A DNA stretch of 64,000 nt from Acidiferrobacter thiooxydans (GTDB lineage Bacteria > Pseudomonadota > Gammaproteobacteria > Acidiferrobacterales > Acidiferrobacteraceae): the NCBI RefSeq assembly GCF_003333315.1, contig NZ_PSYR01000001.1, positions 646,501 through 710,500 on the forward strand, in the 5' to 3' direction. Both the position numbers and the translations under genes were made by a program. Position 1 is the first letter of the stretch. The number at the start of each line of letters is the position of its first letter. The notes below the pieces were generated by a model. The model saw only the letters and a list, made by a program, of their open reading frames with translations. It was not told the DNA's origin and did not search any database. Of this stretch, positions 37,538 through 45,721 are shown piece after piece.

Positions 37538-38254
37538 ATGGTAGTCCTGCAATATATCGTTCATTTGGCTAATTATTCAGATGGCGTGCTGTATGTTTTG
37601 GCGCTTGTCATGATGTTGGAGATCGCGGTCATCATAGATCGGCTATGGTTCCTGCGGCGCGGCCTTAGAAAGGGCAAGGAGGTGATTCAGGACATATCCC
37701 GACGAGGCAAGATGCAGCGCGATGACCTGAAAGAGATCGTCGAGCGCTGCGCGGGGCTTCCGGAGGCGCGCCTCGTGGAGGTGGCACAGCGCTACTTTGG
37801 CCTCATCCATCACTATGGGAGCGCACGCGGCGAGGCCTTTGCCAATCGGCTCGATGAGACCATATTTCTCATTACGCCCACTCTCGACAAGAGGTTGTGG
37901 CTTCTCGACACGATCGTGACGCTGGCACCGCTTCTCGGGCTGTTCGGAACCATAATAGGGATGTTTCATGCCTTTTCGATACTGGCATTGCCTGGCCATG
38001 CGCCAACCTCGGTAACGGCCGGTGTGGCTGATGCCCTGATTGCGACGGCCACCGGACTTTTCATCGCCATGGTAGGGCTTATAAGCTTCAATGCCTTCAA
38101 TAATGCCATAGAGAAGATCGTATATCAGCTTGAGTCCTTGAAGATCCTGTTGCTCAATCGCATGGATGGTGCGCCGGTCTGGCCGGAAACCGGATCGGTC
38201 ACGCCGGCGCCAGCGCAAGAAGGGCGGTCGTCCGCCGGCCGCGTGATGATCTGA
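37538..38254 (+). CDS. exbB: ExbB/TolQ-family proton channel subunit
   Basis: 238 residues with three membrane segments: one near the N terminus (VLYVLALVMMLEIAVIIDRLWFL) and two in the C-terminal half around DTIVTLAPLLGLFGTIIGMFHAF and ADALIATATGLFIAMVGLISF. The LLGLFGTIIGM loop and the T-x-GL residues of the proton path are typical. It is the inner-membrane motor that drives TonB. ATG 37538 follows AAGGAGACGAAT; an upstream in-frame ATG at 37493 has no such site. It heads exbB-exbD-tonB-NCS1 permease. Confidence 0.92.
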   Translation: MVVLQYIVHLANYSDGVLYVLALVMMLEIAVIIDRLWFLRRGLRKGKEVIQDISRRGKMQRDDLKEIVERCAGLPEARLVEVAQRYFGLIHHYGSARGEAFANRLDETIFLITPTLDKRLWLLDTIVTLAPLLGLFGTIIGMFHAFSILALPGHAPTSVTAGVADALIATATGLFIAMVGLISFNAFNNAIEKIVYQLESLKILLLNRMDGAPVWPETGSVTPAPAQEGRSSAGRVMI

Positions 38255-38266
38255 CGGGAGGATGCC

Positions 38267-38668
38267 ATGACACCACGAATGGGTCGACGCAAGAAGGGTC
38301 GTGTGGAAATCATCCCGATGATCGATGTCATGCTGTTCCTGCTCGTATTCTTCATCATGATCACGATGCAGATGATTTCGGATCGGGGCCTGCACCTTAA
38401 CCTGCCGACATCGAGCCAGGCGCACGCGTTGCCGCATCCGCATTTTGTCATCAACGTAAAGACCCCGGGTACGGTGATCGTGAACGACAAGCATTATGAC
38501 CTGGCAGCCTTGGTTGCGATGCTGCATGGGGATGGCGATCCGGCCAAGACCCAGGTGACGATCGCGGCCGACAAGAAGGTGCCATTCCAGGAATTCGTGC
38601 ATGTCATGGACGCCTGTCGCAAGGCCGGCGTGAGCCAGATCGGGATCGCCACGGAGCCCAAGGCATGA
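38267..38668 (+). CDS. exbD: ExbD/TolR-family motor subunit
   Basis: 133 residues: a short cytoplasmic N terminus, one membrane helix carrying the essential aspartate (VEIIPMIDVMLFLLVFFIM) and a periplasmic domain. It forms the proton-conducting core with ExbB. It lies 12 bases after exbB. Confidence 0.94.
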   Translation: MTPRMGRRKKGRVEIIPMIDVMLFLLVFFIMITMQMISDRGLHLNLPTSSQAHALPHPHFVINVKTPGTVIVNDKHYDLAALVAMLHGDGDPAKTQVTIAADKKVPFQEFVHVMDACRKAGVSQIGIATEPKA

Positions 38669-38741
38669 ACGGGTCTCGTGGACGAATAATGCGTGTCGAA
38701 GGGCTGCCGGACGGTAAGGGATGGGGGTCGAGGAGGCGCGT

Positions 38742-39500
38742 ATGAGCGTTTTGGGGTGGTCCAGTGGGCCGACGCGCGCTGGCGGTGACGGGGACGGCGA
38801 CGAGCCGCGGGTGTTCGGGTATGCCCTGGCTGGGGCCTTCGTGCTGGAGGTCGCGCTAGTCGCGCTTGTGGCCCTGTGGCCTCACAGCGTGCCGCGCACG
38901 GTCCGTCCAAGTTCGATCGCGGTACAGATGGTGACGCTCCCGAGGCCTGTGCCGCCGCAACCCAAGCCGCGGCCACGACCTGTGGTTCCGCCGCCTGTGG
39001 TCCATAAGATTCCCCCCAAGCCGATCGTGACCAGGGCCCCGGTGCATGAGGTGGTGCCGCCGCCCATAAAACCCAAGGTAGTCCCGAAGACGGTACCTGT
39101 GGTGCCGGCGCATAGGCCAAGGCCTGTGGCCCATCCCCATAAGGCGGTGCCGCTGAAGGCGCATAAGCCGGCGCCCGCGCCTAGTCCGTCGCCGCGACTC
39201 CTTGCCTCGCTCATGTCGCGCTACGTGGGCCTCGTGCGGCCCATGATACAGGGGCATTTGCACGTGCCGGCCATGCTGAAGGCCATGGGCCTTTCCGGCC
39301 GCTCTACGATAGAATTCCGGCTGTCTCCGAGCGGCCGCCTGCTGTGGGCCAAGGTGCTTGTGCCTAGTCATATTCGGGCGGTGAACGGCGCCGCGCTTGC
39401 GGCGGTCGAGCGCGGACACTTCCCACCGTTCCTAAAGCGCATGCCGAGGCGAGACACGACCTTCGAGATCACCGTGCACATCAGTGGCGACGGTTCATGA
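38742..39500 (+). CDS. tonB: TonB energy transducer
   Basis: 252 residues with one N-terminal membrane helix (ALAGAFVLEVALVALVALW), a long Pro-Lys/Pro-Arg periplasmic spacer (PPQPKPRPRPVVPPPVV and onward to about residue 150) and a C-terminal TonB fold with STIEFRLSPSGRLLWAKV and FPPFLKRMPRRDTTFEI. ATG 38742 follows GAGGAGGCGCGT. It energises outer-membrane receptors, and the two receptors 15-20 kb away under the same promoter type are the obvious partners. Confidence 0.93.
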   Translation: MSVLGWSSGPTRAGGDGDGDEPRVFGYALAGAFVLEVALVALVALWPHSVPRTVRPSSIAVQMVTLPRPVPPQPKPRPRPVVPPPVVHKIPPKPIVTRAPVHEVVPPPIKPKVVPKTVPVVPAHRPRPVAHPHKAVPLKAHKPAPAPSPSPRLLASLMSRYVGLVRPMIQGHLHVPAMLKAMGLSGRSTIEFRLSPSGRLLWAKVLVPSHIRAVNGAALAAVERGHFPPFLKRMPRRDTTFEITVHISGDGS

Positions 39501-39537
39501 GCGGTGTTGGGCGTGGCATAAGAAGGGGGGCCAAACC

Positions 39538-40938
39538 ATGGCGCGCGAACGGCATTCTCTAGGGGCGACCGGCGCGGACCAGCGCCACGGCTCCTCGTGG
39601 GGGGCGCTCTTTATATGGCTCGCCGCGACCATGACCGCCTCGACCATTCCCTTGGGCGGCATCATGGCGCAGGCATTCCCGGGCGCGCCGTTTTTGTGGG
39701 TGATGCTGGCGGCTTCCGGGTGTTTCCTGTTAGTCGGCATCGTGAGCATCCCTGGGTTTGTCTATGGTCTGCCGACCATGGTGGTCTCGGAGCATCTATT
39801 GGGTGCGCGCGTCAATCGTGTCATATCAGCGGCCAATTGGCTTTCCCAGGTGGGGTGGGAGAGCGTGGTCCTTGTGATCGTCATCTATATCGTGCGCAGT
39901 CTGTTGTTTCAAGGCGAGGTCGTCTATCCGGTGAGTGCGACACTGATCGCGCTCGCGGTATCGTTGTTTGCCAACTTCACGGTCCCGCTCCTTGGCTACC
40001 GTGCCATCGTCGCGGCCCAGAAGGCAGGCGCCGTTCTGCTCATGCTGTTTTCGATCGTCATCCTTTTTCATGTGCCTTTGAAGGCAAGCCTTCTGAGCAC
40101 CCGCACGGCCGTGTCGATGACTACGCTGCGCGAGGCCCTGGGCGCCTTGTCCCTGGGGCTTATGGGCGGGGCGCTTTCCTGGACCATGTTCGCATCCGAC
40201 TACTCCCGGTTCACGCGCGCCGACACGCCACTTGCGCGCGTCGCGTGGGCGCCCGCGGTCGGGGGCTTCCTGGGATCGTTCGTGATCCTCTTTGTATCCG
40301 TGGCCTTGTATCAGGCGGGCGGAGTGACATTCGGCAGGGACGGTATCGCCTTTCCGCGGGGGATGTTTCATAGCGAGGTTCTGTACTATGGGTTTTGCCT
40401 CTTCGCGATCGTAGGATTGCTCGCCTCCAACTTCTTGAACGCGTTCAGCTCGGCCTTTAGCCTCGCCGTTACCTTACGGCGTGACCTGAATCGACGCCTC
40501 TCGACCTTCGTGGATGCCTCCATAGGCACGGCGATGGCCATCTGGATCCTGTTTTATGCCCCGACCTTTCTGGACGTGTTCGAGACATTCCTATCTCTCC
40601 TCATCATCGTTGCCGCCCCTTGGACGGGTGTGGTCGTCGTGCAGATACTGGGGGACCTTTTGGGCCGGGGATTGCCGCCGGACCCGGCATCATGGGCCGA
40701 AGGTCGTCGCTTGCGCGCAGGGGTGCTGGTGATCGCGATTGTGGCGAGCGCGCTTTTTTCGAGCAACCCTCTATGGGTGGGCTATGGTGCCCATGCGCTC
40801 GGGGGAGTCGATATTTCGCCGCTGGTCGGGTTCGCCTTGGCGGCGCTGCTGGCAGTGGTTGTGCGTCTGGCGGGTGGGGCGTCGCGACCGGCCAGTGTCG
40901 AGCCGGCCAAGGCTGACGCGCCCCCTCCTGTAGCATGA
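39538..40938 (+). CDS. NCS1-family nucleobase permease (second copy in window)
   Basis: 466 residues with about twelve hydrophobic segments. Family features are FIWLAATMTASTIPLGGIMAQ in helix 1 and WTMFASDYSRFTRADTP, matching the SDYSR motif of cytosine/purine permeases. It follows tonB by 37 bases, so the outer-membrane energising motor and an inner-membrane nucleobase carrier share one transcript. It differs clearly from the permease at 12389. A purine such as guanine, xanthine or allantoin is the likely cargo, by context only. Confidence 0.85.
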   Translation: MARERHSLGATGADQRHGSSWGALFIWLAATMTASTIPLGGIMAQAFPGAPFLWVMLAASGCFLLVGIVSIPGFVYGLPTMVVSEHLLGARVNRVISAANWLSQVGWESVVLVIVIYIVRSLLFQGEVVYPVSATLIALAVSLFANFTVPLLGYRAIVAAQKAGAVLLMLFSIVILFHVPLKASLLSTRTAVSMTTLREALGALSLGLMGGALSWTMFASDYSRFTRADTPLARVAWAPAVGGFLGSFVILFVSVALYQAGGVTFGRDGIAFPRGMFHSEVLYYGFCLFAIVGLLASNFLNAFSSAFSLAVTLRRDLNRRLSTFVDASIGTAMAIWILFYAPTFLDVFETFLSLLIIVAAPWTGVVVVQILGDLLGRGLPPDPASWAEGRRLRAGVLVIAIVASALFSSNPLWVGYGAHALGGVDISPLVGFALAALLAVVVRLAGGASRPASVEPAKADAPPPVA

Positions 40939-41115
40939 AGGGCGGCGTCGGAGGGGCGCGCGCCTTTTACGGCATGCCACGGCAGGCGTGACTCATGCCG
41001 GGTGGATGGCTTCGGTAAAGGCCGCGTGACCCGAAGCCCGGCACGATGGCAAGTGGCGCCTGTCCCCCAGCATGCCCTACTATAGAGAGCCTTCCTGATC
41101 GAGAGAGGGTGCCGC

Positions 41116-41542
41116 GTGGGCGCCATCAGCGAATGGAGATTTGCCGGTGCCGGCGAGGCCGCCGTGCTCGCCAAGCTCGTGAACGACGCCTATCGTGCCA
41201 CCGGCCCGGTCAAGGGCTGGACGAGCGAGGCGCACCTGTTGGGTAGACAACGCATCGATGCCGATATGCTGCGCGCGATCCGCGCGCGCGATGACAGCCG
41301 CATCCTGCAGGCGTACAGCGCGGGGACGTTGTGCGGCTGTATCCATCTCGAAAAGGCGTCATCGACCAGGGTCGATCTCTGGCTCTTTGCGATCTGCCCC
41401 GGTCTGCAGGGCCGGGGCCTCGGGCGGTCTGTGATCGAGCATGCCGAACGCTGGGCCGTGACTGACTGGGGCACACAGCACGCCGAGATCACGGTAATCG
41501 ACCTGCGGCAGGATCTCGTCGCTTGGTATCGGCGCATGGGTT
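41116..41542 (+). pseudogene. GNAT acetyltransferase, 5' part, interrupted by the IscB element
   Basis: The frame (GTG start, GAGAGAGGG upstream) encodes the first about 142 residues of a GNAT N-acetyltransferase: VNDAYRATGPVKGWTSEAHLLG, the acetyl-CoA loop CPGLQGRGLGRSVIEHAE, and LVAWYRRMG near its normal end. From about 41543 the frame runs into the element's left end and stops at 41601. The missing C terminus is found at 43254-43339. Joining 41542 to 43254 gives RRMGYEFTGERRAFPYGD, the normal GNAT ending, so the gene was whole before insertion. Confidence 0.88.
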
Positions 41543-41841
41543 GTCAACTACCCCGGCATAAATGCCGGAGCTTGGAGGTGAAAACCAAAAGGCTCGGTTG
41601 ACCAGGGAAAGCGGTATCCAACCCGCTACGTTTGCAACAGGTCGTTACGACCCACTCCGGGATGCTTCCTCAGTCCCGGACACTGGAAGGTGAGAATAAT
41701 GCGGGCGAAAGGCAAAGCGCCGAATGTTTTCACCGCACCCGAGAGGGTGGAGCCGGTTGCTGACATTCCCGAGGGGAGATGGGTGGAGACACCCGCGTCA
41801 CTGGCGCCCGTAAGGGCGGTTTTGGAGCAAGAGAGGATCGT
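41543..41841 (+). ncRNA. Predicted omega-RNA scaffold of IscB
   Basis: The 300 bases between the left end and the iscB start are non-coding and rich in small hairpins: CCGGCA/TGCCGG (41553), AGCGG/CCGCT (41610 and 41623), GGTCG/CGACC (41640 and 41648), TCCGGGA/TCCCGGA (41656 and 41674), CACCC-GAGA-GGGTG (41736-41749), GGGTG-GAGA-CACCC (41781-41794) and CGCCC-GTAA-GGGCG (41805-41818). The last three are capped by GNRA tetraloops. In IscB systems the guide is the 5' end of this RNA and comes from the host flank, here the acetyltransferase sequence ending at 41542. The exact ends of the RNA are not determined. Confidence 0.78.
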
Positions 41842-43257
41842 ATGGCGGTATTGGTATTAGATCGCAGGAAAAGACCATTGATGCCGTGCTCGGAACGGCG
41901 CGCCCGGGTCTTGTTGGCGCGGGGTCGGGCGCGGATCCACCGGATAGTGCCGTTTACCATCCGGTTGGTGGACCGGTTGCAGGAAGACTCCACCCTGCAA
42001 CCATTGCGGCTGCAGGCGGATCCGGGGTCGAAAGGCACCGGTCTGGCGCTTGTGCGGGAGCAAGAGACCGTGGACGAAGTAACTGGCGCCATGATCCGGA
42101 CCATTGTCGTGGTGATGTTGCTGGAGATCGCGCACCGGGGCCAGACCCTCCACGAGGTCTTGACCCAGCGCCGGGCGTTCCGCCGGCGCCGTCGTGGGAA
42201 CTTGCGGCATCGCCCAGACCGTTTCGACAACAGAACCAGACCGGAGGGGTGGTTGGCCCCGTCCCTCCAGCACCGGGTCGATACGACAGCCTCCTGGGTC
42301 GATCGCCTCTGCCGGTGGGCGCCCGTGACATCCCTGTCGCAGGAGCTGGTGCGGTTTGATACCCAGCAGATGCAAGACCCCGAGATCGCTGGCGTCATGT
42401 ACCAGCAAGGAACCTTGGCCGGGTACGAGGTGAGAGAATATTTACTGGAGAAGTGGGGGCGGAAATGCGTCTATTGCGGCCAGGAGGGCGTACCCATCGA
42501 GATCGATCACATCCACCCCAAGAGTCGGGGCGGGAGCGATCGCGTCAGCAACCTCACCCTCGCCTGTCACGACTGCAACCAGGCCAAGGGCAATAGTCCC
42601 CTGGAACAGTTCTTGGCCAAGCAGCCGGAGGTATTACGACGGATCCAGGCCCAGGCCAAAACCCCCTTGAAAGACGCCGCCGCCGTGAATAGCACCCGCT
42701 GGGCCCTGGTCCAGCGGTTGAAGGCGACAGGCCTCGAGGTGGAGGTCGCGAGCGGCGGCCGGACCAAGTGGAATCGTCACCGCCTGCACCTCCCCAAGAC
42801 CCATAGCCTCGATGCCGCCTGTGTCGGGCACGTTGATGCCATCCACTGCTGGCAACAACCCGTCCTAACCATCAAGGCCACAGGTCGGGGGAGTTACCAA
42901 CGTACGCGCCTCACCCGCCACGGTTTCCCCCGCGGATATTTGACCCGAAACAAAAGCGCCTTTGGGTTCCAGACGGGGGATCTGGTCCGGGCTTTTGTTA
43001 CGAGCGGGAAGAAGGCGGGTAGGTATCTTGGCCGCGTGGCCATCCGCGCCAGCGGGAGTTTCAACATCCAGACCGCAACCGGTCTGGTCCAAGGCATCCC
43101 TCACCGATTCTGCACCCTAATCCAGAGGGCGGATGGGTATGGATATGCCCTCACGCAGAGAGCCTTTGACATAGGAGAAGCGGGAACAGGGGCGGCTTAC
43201 GCCGCCGCGCTCTCCCTCCCTGGGCTGAACCCCAGGGTTTCCCGCGTTATTGGATGA
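41842..43257 (+). CDS. iscB: IscB, RNA-guided RuvC/HNH nuclease (OMEGA system)
   Basis: 471 residues. Domains in order: PLMP domain (DRRKRPLMPCSE, 7-18), RuvC-I with D60 (ADPGSKGTGLAL), arginine-rich bridge helix (109-124), RuvC-II with E168 (LSQELVRFD), HNH with zinc cysteines C209, C212, C242, C245 and catalytic D222-H223 (EIDHIHPKS) plus N237/N246, RuvC-III with H321 and D324 (HSLDAACVG), then a C-terminal domain that binds omega-RNA or reads the TAM. All catalytic residues are present. ATG 41842 follows GAGAGG. The stop TGA (43255-43257) lies in host flank DNA. IscB is the family from which Cas9 arose; it cuts DNA next to a TAM as directed by omega-RNA, helping keep the element at its site. 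Confidence 0.95.
   Translation: MAVLVLDRRKRPLMPCSERRARVLLARGRARIHRIVPFTIRLVDRLQEDSTLQPLRLQADPGSKGTGLALVREQETVDEVTGAMIRTIVVVMLLEIAHRGQTLHEVLTQRRAFRRRRRGNLRHRPDRFDNRTRPEGWLAPSLQHRVDTTASWVDRLCRWAPVTSLSQELVRFDTQQMQDPEIAGVMYQQGTLAGYEVREYLLEKWGRKCVYCGQEGVPIEIDHIHPKSRGGSDRVSNLTLACHDCNQAKGNSPLEQFLAKQPEVLRRIQAQAKTPLKDAAAVNSTRWALVQRLKATGLEVEVASGGRTKWNRHRLHLPKTHSLDAACVGHVDAIHCWQQPVLTIKATGRGSYQRTRLTRHGFPRGYLTRNKSAFGFQTGDLVRAFVTSGKKAGRYLGRVAIRASGSFNIQTATGLVQGIPHRFCTLIQRADGYGYALTQRAFDIGEAGTGAAYAAALSLPGLNPRVSRVIG
43218..43237 (+). repeat. Right-end subterminal hairpin of the IscB element
   Basis: Arms CCCTGGG (43218-43224) and CCCAGGG (43231-43237), six-base loop, within the iscB 3' coding end. IS200/IS605-type ends use such hairpins for recognition by TnpA, which here would have to come from elsewhere. 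Confidence 0.75.
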
Positions 43258-43339
43258 ATTCACTGGTGAGCGCCGGGCCTTTCCTTATGGAGACGAACGT
43301 TTTGGCATCCCGAAGCGGTCCGATCGGCGTTGGCGGTGA
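43254..43339 (+). pseudogene. GNAT acetyltransferase, 3' fragment
   Basis: In the frame with codon start 43259 this reads FTGERRAFPYGDERFGIPKR and stops at 43337-43339. That is the conserved C terminus of the GNAT protein whose 5' part ends at 41542, and it proves the insertion. The last residues (SDRRWR) differ from the usual hydrophobic family ending, so some decay may have followed. Confidence 0.88.
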
Positions 43340-43477
43340 TGCGCAAGGCCTTGCCCGATCATGGGGCCTTCTGAGGGCCAGGTGTTGCGATACCTTGTGT
43401 GCGGGCCAGATGGTCCTGCTGGTCTGTGGCGCATGGCGGGTAGGCCTGATGGCCTTTATGGGCGGGTGCGGAAATCC

Positions 43478-44185
43478 TTATCCCGATGGTCGCTGGTCTC
43501 TCGTCTTCGGCGCCAGGCCGCGGGCGCGGGTCAAGGTCTGAATGAGGATGTCGCCGGCGGTATCGGCGGTGGCGGCGTAGCTTATCACCCCGTTTTCATG
43601 GCCACCCATGACCAGGAGCCCGGCGGCGCGACTGTCGGGGAGGGCGAGGAGGGCCTGGACCTCGCGCGCCATTTCCGGGGTCCCGTAGGGCACGCGGCGA
43701 TCGGTCGACGGGAGTCCGAGGACGTCGGCGCACGACCAGATCTCCGGTGAGTGGCCGTGGAATACATACCGCACGTCGGCGCGCGATGCGTAGAAGATGG
43801 CATGCGTCAGGGACTCCGAGGAGGGCGGCGCCGGTCCCTCGGCGTCGATGCGGTTGGCGGCCAGGTCCCAGCCCGTCACGAGACTGTAGTCTTTGGGTGT
43901 GAGTATGGGTTTGTGGCCGGTCTGGGTCGCGGTGATCACAAAGCACCCGCTGCGATCTTGCGCATCGAAGCGCTCACTTACGTTTCCGAAGCCGACAGCG
44001 CCTGTCGCGGTGAGCTCCTGCCCTATGAGCCCGAGATCGAAGAGTATCCGCCGCCAGGCCTGCAGGGTGGCAAGGCGCGCGGCCATGAACGGTGCGCTGC
44101 GGGTGTAGTAAAGCGCGAACTTCGTGACACCTTCGCGTTCGCAGGTCGCAGGATCGTTGCCGCCGCCCTTTTCTAGAACTCCCAT
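43478..44185 (-). CDS. Class II aldolase/adducin-family protein
   Basis: 235 residues of the class II aldolase fold: GAVGFGNVSER near the N terminus, zinc histidines in VFHGHSPEIW and a later GGHENGVISY. The family includes fuculose- and ribulose-phosphate aldolases/epimerases and methylthioribulose dehydratase. The substrate cannot be told; there is no sugar kinase beside it. It overlaps the outer-membrane protein gene by 13 bases on the same strand. Confidence 0.8.
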   Translation of the reverse strand: MGVLEKGGGNDPATCEREGVTKFALYYTRSAPFMAARLATLQAWRRILFDLGLIGQELTATGAVGFGNVSERFDAQDRSGCFVITATQTGHKPILTPKDYSLVTGWDLAANRIDAEGPAPPSSESLTHAIFYASRADVRYVFHGHSPEIWSCADVLGLPSTDRRVPYGTPEMAREVQALLALPDSRAAGLLVMGGHENGVISYAATADTAGDILIQTLTRARGLAPKTRDQRPSG

Positions 44186-44976
44186 CCCGCACCCATCCCC
44201 CAGTAGTGGCGGTAGCCGCCCAGGGCCCCGGACAAGCGCTGCCCGATCTCCGCATCCACCTCGATGCGGCGTGTCACGAGGTATTGTACCCCCCCGTCGG
44301 TGTCCCAGCCGCTGCCGACCCCCTGGCCGGTGTGGGTCTGCCCATAGACCTCGGCGTACAGTTGCCAGCGCGGGTCAATGAGCCAGGTGGCGGTGAAATC
44401 CGGGTTCAGGCTCGTATAGCGGCGGCCTTGTTGGTCGTAAAGGCTCGTGACCCCGAGCATGAGCCCGAGCGCGACGCTATGCGTCACGCTGTAACTCACG
44501 ATCCCGTTCACGGCCGTTCCCCAGCCGTCTGTGGTGCCGGCGGCATTGCGCGTCCCGGGTGCCGTGAACAGCACCTCGCCGGTATAGATCCATCGGCGCG
44601 TATAGCCCCATTCGTGTTTGAGTCCCATGACCACCGCGCTGTAATCGGTCTCGCCGCCGTTTTCATTGCCGGCATAGATCGCGTTCGGGGGCAGGAGCAC
44701 GAATTCATTCCGATGCGGCAGGCCGAATCGCAGTTCCGTCTGCGGGAGCGTTTGGCGCGTGCCGTCGTTCGTATTGAGGTGGGCATAGCCCATCTCCAAG
44801 ATGGCGCGTCCCGGTTGGGCCACGCAGGCGCTGTCGGCGACAGTCGGCCGGTCGAGCTCCGCGAGCAGGCCCGAGGGGCCGGTACAGGGATTCGGGAGCG
44901 AGGGCATGGGCAGGGCCCATGCCGACGCCGAAACGAGCAGCCAGGGGATGATGATGAGGATCGATGTCGGGCGCAT
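44173..44976 (-). CDS. Outer-membrane beta-barrel protein, MetA/phenol-degradation type
   Basis: 267 residues with a signal peptide (ILIIIPWLLVSASAWALP), a Pro/Cys-rich linker and alternating strands typical of the PF13557 transporter-like family (AILEMGYAHLNTND, TELRFGLPHRNEF, GVQYLVTRRIEVDAEIGQRL), ending in a terminal aromatic (GAGWEF). It probably forms a small outer-membrane pore or channel. ATG 44976 begins the signal peptide; upstream open frame is not conserved. Likely transcribed with the class II aldolase gene. Confidence 0.75.
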   Translation of the reverse strand: MRPTSILIIIPWLLVSASAWALPMPSLPNPCTGPSGLLAELDRPTVADSACVAQPGRAILEMGYAHLNTNDGTRQTLPQTELRFGLPHRNEFVLLPPNAIYAGNENGGETDYSAVVMGLKHEWGYTRRWIYTGEVLFTAPGTRNAAGTTDGWGTAVNGIVSYSVTHSVALGLMLGVTSLYDQQGRRYTSLNPDFTATWLIDPRWQLYAEVYGQTHTGQGVGSGWDTDGGVQYLVTRRIEVDAEIGQRLSGALGGYRHYWGMGAGWEF

Positions 44977-45196
44977 GATGTCAGTCTTGTCTTTGGGTGG
45001 ATTTTGTGTGAGCCTCGAAGTCGGCGAATGATAGAGCAGCCGCTGATGTTTTTCATTACAGTCGATCATCGGGCAGACGGCAAGGGGGTTTGTCGGGATG
45101 CGGTCCAGGGTCTCAGGCATCCTGAGTTTGCAGTCATCTCTGATCGCCCGGGGTCTTCCCAGTACAAAGCCGGTCTTGCCGGACAAGGACGAGCGG

Positions 45197-45589
45197 ATGA
45201 GCAAGGATTTGGTGCAAACGGCATCGCCTTACGACTGCGACGAGACCGTGGAGCGTTTGAAGGCGGCAGTCGCCGCGGTACCCATGGGTCTTGTGGCGCA
45301 TATCAACGGACAGGCCAACGCCGCCAAGAAGGGCCTTACCGTCGACTGCGATCAGATATTGGAGGTCTTTCGGCCGGACTTCGCAGTCCGTGTATGGACT
45401 GCACGCAAAGAGGCGGGGCTCGATATCCCGTTGCGCCTCCACATCTATGTCCGGGACGGCCGCACGACGGTGACGTACCGCCGCCCTTCGCGCGTGTTCG
45501 CACCCTACGGTCACCCGGATCTCGACACCTTGGGCGCCGAACTCGATACGCTCTTCGCCGAGATCGTGGCGCGCGCGCTGGACTCCTGA
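45197..45589 (+). CDS. DUF302-family protein
   Basis: 130 residues; DUF302 proteins share the pattern seen here, SPYDCDETVERLKAAVAAVPMGLVAHIN followed by a central DILEVFRPDFA-like segment (QILEVFRPDFA) and the YRRPSRVFAPYGHPDLD stretch. The function of the family is unknown; members are linked to stress or metal response. ATG 45197 follows AAGGACGAGCGG. It is divergent from the outer-membrane protein gene. Confidence 0.8.
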   Translation: MSKDLVQTASPYDCDETVERLKAAVAAVPMGLVAHINGQANAAKKGLTVDCDQILEVFRPDFAVRVWTARKEAGLDIPLRLHIYVRDGRTTVTYRRPSRVFAPYGHPDLDTLGAELDTLFAEIVARALDS

Positions 45590-45721
45590 GGCGGTGAGGC
45601 GCATTGCGCCCTTATATTGAAACGTTCCGTTTGCCGGATAGTTTGATGCGGGTGTCTAAAGGTGCCTGGGAGCGCTCGGGGTGATGCGCCACAATGGCGT
45701 CTGGCCTTCGGGGGTTCATAG

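Larger units (their letters stand above)
41543..43253 (+). mobile_element. IscB-carrying IS200/IS605-type element, non-autonomous
   Basis: A 1711-base element. The left end GTCAACTACCCCGGCATA carries a short hairpin (CCGGCA 41553-41558, loop, TGCCGG 41563-41568), and the right end has CCCTGGG/CCCAGGG (43218-43224, 43231-43237); both are subterminal hairpins as in IS200/IS605 ends. There is no target duplication and no terminal inverted repeat. It encodes omega-RNA and IscB but no TnpA transposase, so movement would need a TnpA in trans. The boundaries are inferred by restoring the acetyltransferase frame and may be off by a few bases. Confidence 0.82.

Noticed and set aside
41543-43253. A CRISPR array or cas genes near the IscB gene
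   Set aside because: No direct repeats with spacers and no cas genes are present; IscB uses a single omega-RNA.
41542-43257. Interpretation of the HNH protein as a group II intron protein or a free-standing HNH endonuclease
   Set aside because: The PLMP segment, bridge helix and three RuvC parts around the HNH identify IscB; there is no reverse transcriptase.
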